From Acinetobacter haemolyticus CIP 64.3 = MTCC 9819 (GTDB lineage: Bacteria; Pseudomonadota; Gammaproteobacteria; Pseudomonadales; Moraxellaceae): 64,000 nucleotides of DNA. The stretch spans positions 254,804 through 318,803 of the forward strand of contig NZ_KB849812.1 of the NCBI RefSeq assembly GCF_000369065.1, written 5' to 3'. The position numbers were made by a program, and so were the translations under genes. Below the pieces are notes generated by a model. That model saw only the letters and a list, made by a program, of their open reading frames with translations. It searched no databases and was not told the DNA's origin. Positions 44,576 through 52,913 of the stretch are shown here, one piece after another. Position 1 is the first letter of the stretch; every line of letters starts with the position of its first letter.

Positions 44576-45446
44576 CTCTTATCTTCCCCAAATGGCGCTG
44601 ATTTTGATTACCGTCATTTGGGGCGGGACATTTCTAGCGGTGCAATATGCACTGAATTTTAGTACGCCAATGTTTTTTGTTGGCTGTCGCTTTGCAGTGG
44701 CGGCATTCGCAATCCTCCTGATTTCATTAAAATCAATGACAGGCTTAACCTTAAAAGAAACCTTTGCAGGTACAGCAATTGGAGTCATGATCGCAATTGG
44801 CTATGGAACACAAACCATTGGTTTGCAAATTATACTCAGTAGTGAATCCGCCTTTTTGACGGCATTGTATGTCCCCTTGGTTCCAATTTTAATGTGGATT
44901 ATTTTTCAGAAGCGTCCTGCTTTGATGACATGGATTGGCACAGCCTTGGCATTTATCGGTTTGGTGTTGCTAACCGGTAATGGTTTTTCGAGTATCACCT
45001 TGAGTTATGGACAAGCCCTGACCTTGATCTGCGCATTTGTGATTGCCTTAGAAATTATCTTGATTGGCTTTTTTGCTGGCAAGGTCAATTTAAGACGTGT
45101 CACTGTTGTCCAGCTCATCGTTGCCTCTGTTTTGTCATTTGCTTGCATGCCACTCGTGGGTGAACATCAGCTTCCTGCATTTTCATGGCCACTAGTCTTT
45201 ATTGCAGTTGGTTTAGGACTAGCAAGCGCATTGATTCAATTTGTTATGAACTGGGCGCAAAAAATGGTTGATCCAACACGTGCTGCGATCATTTATGCGG
45301 GTGAACCCGTTTGGGCAGGATTATTTGGACGCATTGCTGGCGAACGTTTACCACTGTTGGCTTTGTTTGGTGGATTACTCGTAGTTCTAGGCGTATTGGT
45401 CAGTGAATTGAAATTTAAATTCTTTGAAAATAAAAAAGAGAGCTAA
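44562..45446 (+). CDS. EamA/DMT-family transporter
   Basis: A 294-residue inner-membrane protein with about ten helices in two EamA repeats (ALILITVIWGGTFLAVQYAL at the N-terminus; YGQALTLICAFVIALEIILIG mid-way). The C-terminal half has AAIIYAGEPVWAGLFGRI, a drug/metabolite-exporter hallmark. The substrate is unknown. I start at ATG 44562 with GGA just upstream; an ATG at 44553 is in frame. It overlaps sulP by 14 bases and is probably cotranscribed. Confidence 0.87.
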   Translation: MQKSNSYLPQMALILITVIWGGTFLAVQYALNFSTPMFFVGCRFAVAAFAILLISLKSMTGLTLKETFAGTAIGVMIAIGYGTQTIGLQIILSSESAFLTALYVPLVPILMWIIFQKRPALMTWIGTALAFIGLVLLTGNGFSSITLSYGQALTLICAFVIALEIILIGFFAGKVNLRRVTVVQLIVASVLSFACMPLVGEHQLPAFSWPLVFIAVGLGLASALIQFVMNWAQKMVDPTRAAIIYAGEPVWAGLFGRIAGERLPLLALFGGLLVVLGVLVSELKFKFFENKKES

Positions 45447-45458
45447 AAAGCTCTCTTC
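45432..45458 (-). terminator. Intrinsic terminator of the DUF4870 gene, overlapping the EamA stop
   Basis: AAGAGAGCT, loop AAAA, AGCTCTCTT. The EamA stop codon lies in the hairpin. On the minus strand a T-rich tail (TTTTTTATTTTC) follows, so it terminates the convergent gene ending at 45483 and perhaps both. Confidence 0.8.
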
Positions 45459-45482
45459 ACCAACTCTTCAATTAAAAATAAA

Positions 45483-45875
45483 TTAAGAATACATCGGTTT
45501 ATTATCATTGAGTGCGATCAAACCACGAATGGCACGATAAACAATCCAAACCCATGCGACGAACACGACAGCAAACGCGAATGTAACCGCAGAAAGTGCA
45601 ACACCTGCAAATACGTTCGGATTATCACCTGTAAAAAACAGGAAAAGGAACGGAATAAAGGCGATAATATTCCATGCCAGATACCACCAGAAAGTGCGGA
45701 TCTGCCATGTAAAATGACTCTCAAAAATTGAGCCTTGCACATCACGACGTTTGACATAGTTAATGATCAAAGCCACGATTGCTAACAAACCACCAGTAAA
45801 AATCGCAATAATATAAAGAACATAAAGAATTAAGGTCAAGGTGCGATTCGGATCTTGATCAACAGAATAATTCAT
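45483..45875 (-). CDS. Small membrane protein, DUF4870/Tic20-like
   Basis: A 130-residue protein with three to four hydrophobic segments (LILYVLYIIAIFTGGLLAIVALIINYV, FWWYLAWNIIAFIPFLFLFF and a C-terminal one) separated by a polar loop VQGSIFESHFTWQIRTF. This pattern fits the DUF4870 group. Function unknown. GGAG lies 9 bases before the ATG. It follows the cold-shock/DUF1294 gene on the same strand by 36 bases, so it may be the last gene of a thrB-led operon. Confidence 0.8.
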   Translation of the reverse strand: MNYSVDQDPNRTLTLILYVLYIIAIFTGGLLAIVALIINYVKRRDVQGSIFESHFTWQIRTFWWYLAWNIIAFIPFLFLFFTGDNPNVFAGVALSAVTFAFAVVFVAWVWIVYRAIRGLIALNDNKPMYS

Positions 45876-45911
45876 TTTTTATTTCTCCAGGACGAACCAA
45901 CTCCCCATAAT

Positions 45912-46529
45912 TTAGTAAAAAACATTAAGAGGAGAAATTAACCAACATATCAACAATATATGAAAAGCTATGGTACAGAAATATATCTGACGAAACGGTT
46001 GTTTTTGTGTTTTATGTCTCAGTTTTTGCTGAGCGTACCAACCAGCGCACCATCCACCCAAAGCATCGACAATATGTAAAGTCTGTTCAGGTACACGGCG
46101 ATTGCCCAACTGCGCCGCTTCTTTATCTTGAGCATATAGCCAATAACTTAGTGCATTCATCAAGCTCACAAACAGTAAGCTATATGGCGGTAACCATTTG
46201 GCCAAACTGGCAATTACCATAAAGCCGATATAAACCAAGATTCCAATTTTCATCGGCGTCCATGTCTGTTTCTGCTGAGATTTGGTCGGTGCTGCCTTAT
46301 GCTCAATCACTTGCGATGCTTTCAAATAAGTGACTTGCTGTGCACGATAACGCCCACGTTCATCCAAAATCACAAGGTATTCCAACGCACAACCAACGAT
46401 AGGACGAGGCCCAGGACGAGCAAAGTCTTTGATATGTAAAAAAACACGATCTTTAAATGCATCATTGGGTTGAATAAAACCGTAACCTTTTTCATCAAAC
46501 CATTCAACTAATCGACCTTGATCTCGCAT
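45912..46529 (-). CDS. Cold-shock domain fused to a DUF1294 membrane domain
   Basis: A 205-residue fusion. Residues 1-68 are a cold-shock (OB-fold) nucleic-acid-binding domain with RNP-like motifs GYGFIQP and DRVFLHIKDF. A basic linker follows, and residues 95-205 form a DUF1294 membrane domain with several helices and DKEAAQLGNRRVPEQTLHIVDALGGWCAGWYAQQ. The fusion tethers an RNA/DNA-binding module to the inner membrane; its role is unknown. GGGAG lies 5 bases before the ATG, 9 bases after the thrB stop, so it is probably cotranscribed with thrB. Confidence 0.88.
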   Translation of the reverse strand: MRDQGRLVEWFDEKGYGFIQPNDAFKDRVFLHIKDFARPGPRPIVGCALEYLVILDERGRYRAQQVTYLKASQVIEHKAAPTKSQQKQTWTPMKIGILVYIGFMVIASLAKWLPPYSLLFVSLMNALSYWLYAQDKEAAQLGNRRVPEQTLHIVDALGGWCAGWYAQQKLRHKTQKQPFRQIYFCTIAFHILLICWLISPLNVFY

Positions 46530-46538
46530 GACGTCTCC

Positions 46539-47489
46539 CTAAGCTGTGATCTGTTGTAAACGGTCTTGCAACATCATGCGCATTTCCATTGGATCTTTTT
46601 GCAAAATATCGCCACCTGTACGTCCATGTTCGGCATTTTTTTGTGCAACTTGCAAACGCATACTCCAAAAACGGCATGCAGCCATCGCCAAAAACACATC
46701 CAAACACGCTTTCTCATCTTGGGTGAGCATACGAATCGTTTGATAAGCTTGCAAGAATGCGTCGGCTTTAGCTTGATCAAGATGAGCTTGCGGATAGGCA
46801 GTACAAAAGTCATTGATACTAATCGCAATATCAAATAGCCATTCATCCTGATTCAACTCATAAAAATCTAAAATCCCCTGCAATTGATCGCCTTCAAACA
46901 GCGTATTGTCTCTAAACAAATCTGAATGAATAAAACCTATTGGTCGATCTGGATGCTGCTGAGTAATGTCTGCAAATTGTTGAAAAACCTGCGCCAATAA
47001 GTCCTGATCCGCTTGATTCATGTGAGGTTTCAACTGTTCAGCAACTTCAGTCCAATACTGATGATTGCGATTAAAATCACGCACTAAAGGAAAATCTTTT
47101 AAAGCCAAATGCATTTTTGCTTGAGCTTGAGCGATCGCTTGAATCTGTTCTATCGTGGCATCTTCGGGATGTACGCCCATCAAACGGGGTGCAATTTGGG
47201 CGGGTTTATTTGCAATACTATGAATCGCTTGACCATGGTGCTTGAGTGGCACCGCGACAGCAACACCTGCCTCACCCAAACAGTCCAATACAGGGACCAA
47301 CTCACCCGCACCTTCCGCATCTAACTCTTCAAATACTGTCAAAACATATTGCTTTTGTGTTTGATCCACCAAAAAATAATTGGTGTTTTGGATACCGCCT
47401 TGGATCGGAATCAGATCAATCACTGCCAAACCATAAGGCTCAGCAAAGGCTTGAACTTCTTCTAAACTCAACGGGGTATAAACCGACAT
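46539..47489 (-). CDS. thrB: Homoserine kinase (phosphotransferase type)
   Basis: Phosphorylates homoserine on the way to threonine. The 316-residue protein belongs to the APH/choline-kinase fold ThrB found in Pseudomonas and Acinetobacter, not the GHMP type of E. coli. It has the Brenner-type HSDLFRDN catalytic motif (about residue 190), LDFYELNQDEWLFDIAISIND for metal binding, and GGIQNTNYFLV in the N lobe. I start at ATG 47489 (MSVYTPLSLEEVQAFAEPYGL) with AGG upstream; the longer frame overlaps hisF's promoter and is not coding. First gene of a probable operon with the cold-shock fusion. Confidence 0.93.
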   Translation of the reverse strand: MSVYTPLSLEEVQAFAEPYGLAVIDLIPIQGGIQNTNYFLVDQTQKQYVLTVFEELDAEGAGELVPVLDCLGEAGVAVAVPLKHHGQAIHSIANKPAQIAPRLMGVHPEDATIEQIQAIAQAQAKMHLALKDFPLVRDFNRNHQYWTEVAEQLKPHMNQADQDLLAQVFQQFADITQQHPDRPIGFIHSDLFRDNTLFEGDQLQGILDFYELNQDEWLFDIAISINDFCTAYPQAHLDQAKADAFLQAYQTIRMLTQDEKACLDVFLAMAACRFWSMRLQVAQKNAEHGRTGGDILQKDPMEMRMMLQDRLQQITA

Positions 47490-47519
47490 GGAAAACCTGC
47501 AAAAAATAGCTGTGAAGTT

Positions 47520-47528
47520 TGATAGAAT
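47520..47528 (+). promoter_or_regulatory. Extended -10 promoter candidate for hisF
   Basis: TGATAGAAT reads as an extended -10 (TGnTAGAAT), about 74 bases upstream of the hisF start. No good -35 box is visible, which is acceptable for this promoter type. An AGGTG-TAG-CACCT palindrome follows at 47546-47558. Confidence 0.4.
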
Positions 47529-47601
47529 ACCCTTTCCCACCATGAAGGTGTAGCACCTAAGTCGGTCTCCTTTCTTTATTGGCGATTTTTTGGAAAATTT
47601 T

Positions 47602-48360
47602 ATGCTCGCAAAACGTATTATCCCTTGCTTAGATGTTGATAATGGTCGAGTCGTCAAAGGCGTTCAATTCCTTGATATTCGTGATGCAGGTGATCCTGTA
47701 GAAGTTGCTCGTCGTTATAACGAACAAGGTGCCGACGAAATTACCTTTTTAGATATTACTGCCACCCATCATGGACGTGATACGACTTATCGTACCGTAG
47801 AGCGAATGGCAGAAAGCGTCTTCGTTCCTTTAACTGTAGGCGGTGGTGTCCGTAAAGTTGAGGATATTCGCTTATTGCTCAACGCAGGTGCGGATAAAGT
47901 GAGTATTAACTCGGCGGCAGTGTTTACGCCTGAGTTTGTTCAAGAAGCATCACAACGTTTTGGTGCACAATGCATCGTGGTCGCAATCGATGCCAAGCAA
48001 ACAGGCGAAAATAAGTGGGAAATCTTTACCCATGGCGGCCGCAAGCCAACAGGTATCGATGCCATTGAATGGGCGGTCAAAATGGCAGACTTCGGTGCGG
48101 GTGAGTTGTTAATTACCAGTATGGATGCTGATGGCACTAAAGCAGGCTATGATATTGCCTTGATGCGCCAAATTAATGATCGTGTCAGCATTCCAACCAT
48201 CGCTTCAGGTGGTGTTGGCAATTTACAGCACTTAGCTGATGGTATTTTAAAAGGCGGTGCTGATGCAGTATTGGCAGCCTCTATTTTTCACTTTGGCCAA
48301 CATACTATTCCAGAAGCGAAACAATATCTGGCTGATCAAGGTATTGAAATGCGTTTATAA
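47602..48360 (+). CDS. hisF: Imidazole glycerol phosphate synthase, cyclase subunit HisF
   Basis: Condenses PRFAR with HisH-derived ammonia to give IGP and AICAR. The 252-residue (beta/alpha)8 barrel has [23 protein letters not shown] with catalytic Asp11 and the second catalytic Asp in [37 protein letters not shown] and IASGGVGN are phosphate-binding loops. I start at ATG 47602. It diverges from thrB and is closed by a strong terminator. Confidence 0.97.
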   Translation: MLAKRIIPCLDVDNGRVVKGVQFLDIRDAGDPVEVARRYNEQGADEITFLDITATHHGRDTTYRTVERMAESVFVPLTVGGGVRKVEDIRLLLNAGADKVSINSAAVFTPEFVQEASQRFGAQCIVVAIDAKQTGENKWEIFTHGGRKPTGIDAIEWAVKMADFGAGELLITSMDADGTKAGYDIALMRQINDRVSIPTIASGGVGNLQHLADGILKGGADAVLAASIFHFGQHTIPEAKQYLADQGIEMRL

Positions 48361-48380
48361 GCATTAAAGCGATAAACACA

Positions 48381-48412
48381 ACCTCCCAGCATGATCGCTT
48401 GGGAGGTTTTTT
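48381..48412 (+). terminator. Intrinsic terminator of hisF
   Basis: ACCTCCCA, an 11-base loop, TGGGAGGT then TTTTTT, 20 bases after the stop. Confidence 0.85.
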
Positions 48413-48567
48413 TATTCGAGAAATTGTAGTCAAAAAAATACCTTGCTATGCAAGGTATAGAAACTGCGTTTATTCAACGCCAGAGGGTAACTTCAACAAC
48501 AATAACACTGGATTAATCTGAAACATTCACGCTGCTTGCACTAACATAGCGATAATCAAGTGGTAAA

Positions 48568-48611
48568 TATTGACAGTAAAACCCTATATTATTGACAATT
48601 CACGACATAAG
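48568..48611. promoter_or_regulatory. TATTGAC repeat pair A, candidate AraC-type operator
   Basis: TATTGACAGTAAAAC starts at 48568 and TATTGACAATTCACGAC at 48590, exactly 22 bases apart. The second copy matches TATTGACAAAACACGAC at 49389 at 15 of 17 positions. Two direct repeats two helical turns apart are what an AraC-family monomer pair would bind. This pair lies beyond the 3' end of the hydroxylase gene. Confidence 0.5.
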
Positions 48612-48661
48612 CACATGGTCATCATCATATTTTATCCAAAATACCCTCTTTGCGTTTTTCA

Positions 48662-49309
48662 TCAAGATGCCACTGATACTGTTTCGGTGTCCTTTACCTG
48701 AGCGGTAGTCACTAATTTTGGTTTTTGCTCCACCCATTTAGCAGGAAAAATGGATTCAATCGCTTGCGTTAGTACTTTAGAAATAGGCGCTGGCAATGGC
48801 AAGCCAAGTGGATTGGCTTCTTTTAAATCAGCAGAAGATACCACCCGCGTTCCCATGACGTAGTCAAACCAAGGACGTGTCACACACCAATTGGCATCTT
48901 GATTTGAATTCATGTGATGATCATAGTGCCAAGGAATGGTACGTCTTGCCCAGTCTGGCTCTAAATGCGCACGACGATGTACATAATAATAATTCCCAGC
49001 GCTATAAAGTGCAGCGAGTGACATTCCTTTTGAAAATGGATAGAACGCCACACTTGCCACTCCAGCCACAACGGCCAAGGACATCACTTCGTTACGTGTG
49101 CGCCAATGTTCAAATCCTTGTACATAGCATTCATCCGAAAATTCCTGTTTACGGACTTCACGATGATGTGCCCAGTGTGACTCCATGCTTTTTGGTACAG
49201 GGCTATAACGTGGCTGTCCTGGTCGATGGACACCATGCAAAATATATTTATGTGCAAACCACTCAAATGCATTGGCAACTGCCAAACCTGCGATGAACCC
49301 CTTGAACAT
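48662..49309 (-). CDS. Fatty acid hydroxylase/sterol desaturase superfamily membrane protein
   Basis: A 215-residue integral membrane di-iron enzyme. Histidine clusters that ligate the irons are visible: HKYILH (about residue 20-25), HWAHHREV, HRRAH and HYDHH, the pattern of the fatty acid hydroxylase superfamily. Several hydrophobic stretches lie between them. The substrate may be a fatty acyl chain or carotenoid-like compound; that cannot be told from sequence. AGGAG lies 6 bases before the ATG at 49309. It diverges from an AraC-type gene at 49424 and has TATTGAC repeat pairs both upstream and downstream. Confidence 0.87.
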   Translation of the reverse strand: MFKGFIAGLAVANAFEWFAHKYILHGVHRPGQPRYSPVPKSMESHWAHHREVRKQEFSDECYVQGFEHWRTRNEVMSLAVVAGVASVAFYPFSKGMSLAALYSAGNYYYVHRRAHLEPDWARRTIPWHYDHHMNSNQDANWCVTRPWFDYVMGTRVVSSADLKEANPLGLPLPAPISKVLTQAIESIFPAKWVEQKPKLVTTAQVKDTETVSVAS

Positions 49310-49366
49310 GGTTTTCTCCTGATATTTCCTTCTTCTTATTTAAGATATAAATTTTTATAGGCGAAG

Positions 49367-49410
49367 TATTGACGATACGATATATTAATATTGACAAAAC
49401 ACGACAAGAT
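49367..49410. promoter_or_regulatory. TATTGAC repeat pair B in the hydroxylase/araC divergent promoter region
   Basis: TATTGACGATACGA starts at 49367 and TATTGACAAAACACGAC at 49389, again exactly 22 bases apart. The pair lies between the divergent start codons (49309 minus, 49424 plus), where the encoded AraC-type regulator would be expected to bind. The second element also contains a TTGACA-like -35 box for the plus strand. Confidence 0.6.
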
Positions 49411-49423
49411 GGGAACGGACAGG

Positions 49424-50431
49424 ATGTCTCAACTCAAAAACTATACAGGTTCTGTTTTCGGTGGTTTAGGGCATTTATTAAAAGCCTACTGTGAAGCGAA
49501 ACATATCGCTATTCCAGAACAATTACAGCGTGTTCAAAATCAAGAACGCTTCGATTATGTCATTTGGCGAGATTTGCTGGAAGACCTCAACTGCATACAT
49601 CCCACCACCGCCTTAGGGCTGGAAATCGCTGAATATGTTCAGCCCAAACATTTAGGCATCATTGCTTATCTGGCACTGTCATGTGAAAACCTTGGCGAAG
49701 CGTTGGCTCGTTATCATGATTTTCATCGTCTTATTTATGATGGTAGTCCCTTGATTGTAGAGTTTGATCATCCTTATGCATCTATCCGTTGGGAAGCACC
49801 AGAGCCTCACCCCACCCAACTTACAGATGAAATTGCGATTGCCTTAATGGTGCAATTTCTCAAATTATTTATGTCTGGCGAAACAATTCATTTACACGAA
49901 GTTCATTTCGTCAATATTGCACCCAAGAACATACATATTTACGAGCAATATTTCCGTTGTAAAGTCCGCTTTGAACAACCGAAAACACAGCTTCTTTTAC
50001 CCGTGACCGAAGCATTTAAACCGCTAAAAACAGGTGATCACACACTACAGCAATTGTTATTGCAACAAGCCCAAGCCCTATTGGAAAAGCTCCCGAACTC
50101 CACACAACTCGACCAACGTTTACAGCATGCCATTTTGACAGGGCTGCAAAAGGACCAATACCAAATCGACTTTATTGCTGAAAAGCTAGGACTTTCAGTT
50201 CGACAGCTTCAACGACACTTGCAGCAACAGGACACTACGTTTCAGGCACGTGTTCAGCAAGTTCGCTTTATGTTGGCAACAGAATATTTAAAAGACCCCC
50301 ACCTTAGTCTGCAAGAAATCGCCTTGTTACTGTGTTATTCGGAACAAAGTGCTTTTCAACGTGCTTTTAAGCTTTGGACAGGGAAAACACCGCAACAGTG
50401 GCGGAACAACAACACAATTTACAATTCGTAA
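49424..50431 (+). CDS. AraC-family transcriptional regulator with N-terminal ligand-binding domain
   Basis: A 335-residue regulator. The N-terminal two thirds resemble the arabinose-binding-like domain of the OruR/ArgR-type AraC group (ALGLEIAEYVQPKHLGIIAYLALSCENLGEALARYHDF). The C-terminal HTH pair is IAEKLGLSVRQLQRHLQQQDTTFQ and IALLLCYSEQSAFQRAFKLWTGKTPQQW. I start at ATG 49424; a TTG at 49391 and ATG at 49409 are in frame. It diverges from the membrane fatty-acid hydroxylase gene, its likely target, by analogy to regulators controlling lipid-modification genes. Confidence 0.88.
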   Translation: MSQLKNYTGSVFGGLGHLLKAYCEAKHIAIPEQLQRVQNQERFDYVIWRDLLEDLNCIHPTTALGLEIAEYVQPKHLGIIAYLALSCENLGEALARYHDFHRLIYDGSPLIVEFDHPYASIRWEAPEPHPTQLTDEIAIALMVQFLKLFMSGETIHLHEVHFVNIAPKNIHIYEQYFRCKVRFEQPKTQLLLPVTEAFKPLKTGDHTLQQLLLQQAQALLEKLPNSTQLDQRLQHAILTGLQKDQYQIDFIAEKLGLSVRQLQRHLQQQDTTFQARVQQVRFMLATEYLKDPHLSLQEIALLLCYSEQSAFQRAFKLWTGKTPQQWRNNNTIYNS

Positions 50432-50501
50432 TAAAACTCAATTCAAACTTACGGTTTCACAACTGTTCATTGTTTTTACAGCATTTATACAAGAGCGTAG
50501 A

Positions 50502-50536
50502 ACCTGTGTGAATTAATTCACATTTTTTTCACAGGT
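50502..50536 (+). terminator. Hairpins between the AraC gene and aqpZ
   Basis: TGTGAA, loop TTAA, TTCACA, then TTTTTTT (50507-50529) is a compact terminator after the AraC gene. An outer pair, ACCTGTG (50502-50508) and CACAGGT (50530-50536), can form an alternative larger stem that removes the T tract. The two folds overlap in four bases of the left arm. Confidence 0.6.
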
Positions 50537-50604
50537 CATCAGAAAATCCATAATAAATTTTTTTGGATGTTTTTTTATTTTTTATACATGGTTTGGTGAT
50601 AACA

Positions 50605-51294
50605 ATGAACAAATATTTAGCAGAATTTCTAGGCACCTTTTGGCTTGTTTTTGGTGGTTGTGGTAGTGCTGTTTTAGCAGCAGCTTATCCAGAACTTGGT
50701 ATTGGCTTTGCGGGCGTAGCACTTGCATTCGGTCTTACTGTATTAACAGGTGCATATGCATTTGGGCATATTTCTGGAGGACATTTTAACCCTGCTGTCA
50801 GCGTTGGCTTGTGGGTGGGTGGTCGTTTTGAAGCCAAAGAACTCGCACCATATATTATTTCACAAGTGATTGGTGCAACAGTTGCAGCCTTGGTGCTTTA
50901 CATCATTGTACAAGGTCAAGCTGGCTTTGCAGGTACAGGTGGTTTCGCGAGTAATGGTTTTGGTGATTTATCCCCAAATAATTTCTCACTCGGCTCAGCC
51001 TTTATTATCGAGGTGGTATTAACTGCATTCTTCTTAATCATCATTATGGGAGCAACTGATCGTCGAGCACCTGCTGGCTTTGCACCTATCGCGATTGGTT
51101 TGGCATTAACCTTAATTCACTTAATCAGTATTCCAGTGACCAATACCTCTGTAAACCCTGCACGTAGTACGGGGGTTGCTTTCTTTGCTGAAACAGCGGC
51201 GTTAGGTCAACTTTGGTTATTCTGGGTTGCTCCAATTATCGGTGCCGTGATTGGTGCTGTGATCTATAAATTGGTTGGACGTGAAAATAACTAA
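50605..51294 (+). CDS. aqpZ: Aquaporin Z
   Basis: A water channel of the inner membrane. The 229-residue protein has six helices and both NPA motifs: HFNPAVSVG (Asn at residue 62) and SVNPARSTG (near 186). The N-terminus [26 protein letters not shown] is typical of AqpZ rather than glycerol facilitators. Lack of the extra loops of GlpF also favours a water channel. I start at ATG 50605 with GGTGA upstream. It is followed by a strong terminator. Confidence 0.95.
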   Translation: MNKYLAEFLGTFWLVFGGCGSAVLAAAYPELGIGFAGVALAFGLTVLTGAYAFGHISGGHFNPAVSVGLWVGGRFEAKELAPYIISQVIGATVAALVLYIIVQGQAGFAGTGGFASNGFGDLSPNNFSLGSAFIIEVVLTAFFLIIIMGATDRRAPAGFAPIAIGLALTLIHLISIPVTNTSVNPARSTGVAFFAETAALGQLWLFWVAPIIGAVIGAVIYKLVGRENN

Positions 51295-51325
51295 ATCATG
51301 ATGAAGTTCCAACGATTTATGATTA

Positions 51326-51356
51326 AAAAATGCCTCCTTTAAAAGGAGGCATTTTT
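51326..51356. terminator. Bidirectional terminator between aqpZ and a convergent small gene
   Basis: AAAAATGCCTCCTTT directly abuts AAAGGAGGCATTTTT. The A-rich and T-rich flanks make it usable by both aqpZ (plus) and the gene ending at 51364 (minus). Confidence 0.9.
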
Positions 51357-51363
51357 ATTGTGC

Positions 51364-51606
51364 TTATAAAAATGGATTATCTATTTCCTTTTCAGGCAAA
51401 CGCTCAATCTTTTCGGGTAAGTCGTCTTTCTCTAATGCGATGACCACATCATTGATGAACTGCTGTAGTGCTTTTGCTGTTTGCAATCCCACCTGATCTT
51501 TGGTGATCTGCAAATTCCCATACAAACTGACGCAATCCACCTGATTTTCCAAAGTCAGATCATCAATCGCCGAAGATTCATTGCCATTTTCAAACGGTTT
51601 AAACAT
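51364..51606 (-). CDS. Small acidic hypothetical protein
   Basis: An 80-residue protein I do not recognise. It is acidic, has no signal peptide or membrane segment, and is rich in Asp, Glu, Leu and Gln, probably with two helices (VGLQTAKALQQFINDVVIALEK). GAGG lies 5 bases before the ATG at 51606. It follows the endonuclease gene on the same strand by 71 bases and shares the terminator at 51326 with aqpZ. Confidence 0.7.
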   Translation of the reverse strand: MFKPFENGNESSAIDDLTLENQVDCVSLYGNLQITKDQVGLQTAKALQQFINDVVIALEKDDLPEKIERLPEKEIDNPFL

Positions 51607-51677
51607 TTCAGCCTCACATTGTTATTTTATTTGAGATAGCCTGCGCTGTGCATTCTTGCTTTGCAAGTGATCCTACA

Positions 51678-52760
51678 TTATCTCAACACTTGTAAAAAAT
51701 ACTGCACCAGCATATCCACCAACTGTCGAATAACTTCTTGCTTTGCTTCCTCATCTATTGACGACACTGGACGCTCAGCCGTTGGCGCTGAGTTACTTGT
51801 AAACTGCTGTTGTTGCGCTTGAATACTGTCTGCACTGGCATCTTCTGCACATTGGCTTTGACCATCCCAATGCAAATACTTCAACTCACTCTGTGCTTTG
51901 ACCTGCTGTGCTGAGGTGGGTAATTGATAGACATTACGCTTCTGTTGTTCTGTTAATTGGGGAAATAGGTTAATGCCTAATTTCTCTTCCAAATAACACA
52001 CACTGACTACTTTTACCTGCAGCGAATTATTATTCGGAGCATAATACGCCCCAATAATCCCCTGCTTCGGCAAATACACCGCTTTATAAACTGCGGTTGG
52101 AACAATGACACCATTGCCAATGGTTTTTAGTCTTTGTCCTTCAAACACGGGACCTGTAATCACATAAGCATCTTTATGCTGCTTACTCACCACTGCACGT
52201 ACCGCTTCCTCAACTTTACGCCAGACTTCCTGATTATTTTTAGGCGCTTGCGGTACCATATTTGCCAAGGAAAAACTATCGTATTGTGCGGCTTTATTAT
52301 TCATATCGCCATTTGGCGCCATATGCCCACGGTCATAACCTGAACCACGATAGTCTGATAGTAAAGCACGATGACGTTCCGCTACACGCGTTTCTTCATG
52401 GAAATTGTCTTCACGCTTGATCTTGATACTCAAACGTTGTGGAGTCAGATAGGCTGCTGACCAAAGTGGTGTTTTGGACACCCCTGAGTACATCACATTA
52501 AAATCATTAAAGCACAGTGCGTAACTGTCTTTTTGCAAACTGGCTTTGCTGAGTAAGGGCGGAACATCACGATAAAATTGCTTTAAACAAGTGGGATTAC
52601 CACTGCTTTGCAAGGGAATAAATTTGGCAATTTTTTCATTGCCAAAAGCTATCGCAAAACTACTTGTTGCAAGCAGCGCTAATACGATCTTTCCAAAATT
52701 TTGGCTCAAAAAAGCGAATTTCGCTTTACTCTTCCTGCTCGTTCTTCTTGCCATAACCAT
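51678..52760 (-). CDS. DNA/RNA non-specific endonuclease, exported
   Basis: A 360-residue protein of the beta-beta-alpha-Me nuclease family (Serratia-type). The active-site motif DRGHMAPNGDM (about residues 140-150) provides the catalytic His, and the downstream NMVPQAPKNNQEVWRKVEE includes the Asn that binds the metal. An N-terminal basic segment and hydrophobic stretch (IVLALLATSSFAIAFG, residues 31-46) indicate export or anchoring, so it probably acts in the periplasm or outside. A polar Gln-rich region precedes the C-terminal helix. The exact start is unsure: two ATGs lie at 52760 and 52754. No immunity gene is recognisable. Confidence 0.88.
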   Translation of the reverse strand: MVMARRTSRKSKAKFAFLSQNFGKIVLALLATSSFAIAFGNEKIAKFIPLQSSGNPTCLKQFYRDVPPLLSKASLQKDSYALCFNDFNVMYSGVSKTPLWSAAYLTPQRLSIKIKREDNFHEETRVAERHRALLSDYRGSGYDRGHMAPNGDMNNKAAQYDSFSLANMVPQAPKNNQEVWRKVEEAVRAVVSKQHKDAYVITGPVFEGQRLKTIGNGVIVPTAVYKAVYLPKQGIIGAYYAPNNNSLQVKVVSVCYLEEKLGINLFPQLTEQQKRNVYQLPTSAQQVKAQSELKYLHWDGQSQCAEDASADSIQAQQQQFTSNSAPTAERPVSSIDEEAKQEVIRQLVDMLVQYFLQVLR

Positions 52761-52872
52761 ATCAAAATCAACATGAACGCGCAGCTTATCAAGTCAAACC
52801 CTTACTGTACATTGAACAGCGGCTTAGAACGACACTTTATGTCGTAAATCTGAACATTCAATCATCAAACAT

Positions 52873-52901
52873 AAAAAATGGCACCCGATGGTGCCATTTT
52901 T
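52873..52901. terminator. Terminator between kup and the endonuclease gene
   Basis: AAAAATGGCACC, loop CGAT, GGTGCCATTTTT: a 12-bp stem 13 bases after the kup stop on the minus strand. Confidence 0.88.
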
Positions 52902-52913
52902 ATCGATCCAAGT

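Larger units (their letters stand above)
48361..48661. other. Intergenic region between hisF and the fatty-acid hydroxylase gene
   Basis: About 300 bases without a gene. It holds the hisF terminator at 48381 and a pair of TATTGAC repeats at 48568-48611. These resemble those in the promoter region of the AraC-type gene at 49424. No open frame of note. Confidence 0.7.

Noticed and set aside
51364..52760. Toxin-immunity pair formed by the nuclease and the 80-residue protein
   Set aside because: The nuclease has an N-terminal export segment but no delivery domain, and the small protein shows no immunity-like features; co-direction alone is insufficient.
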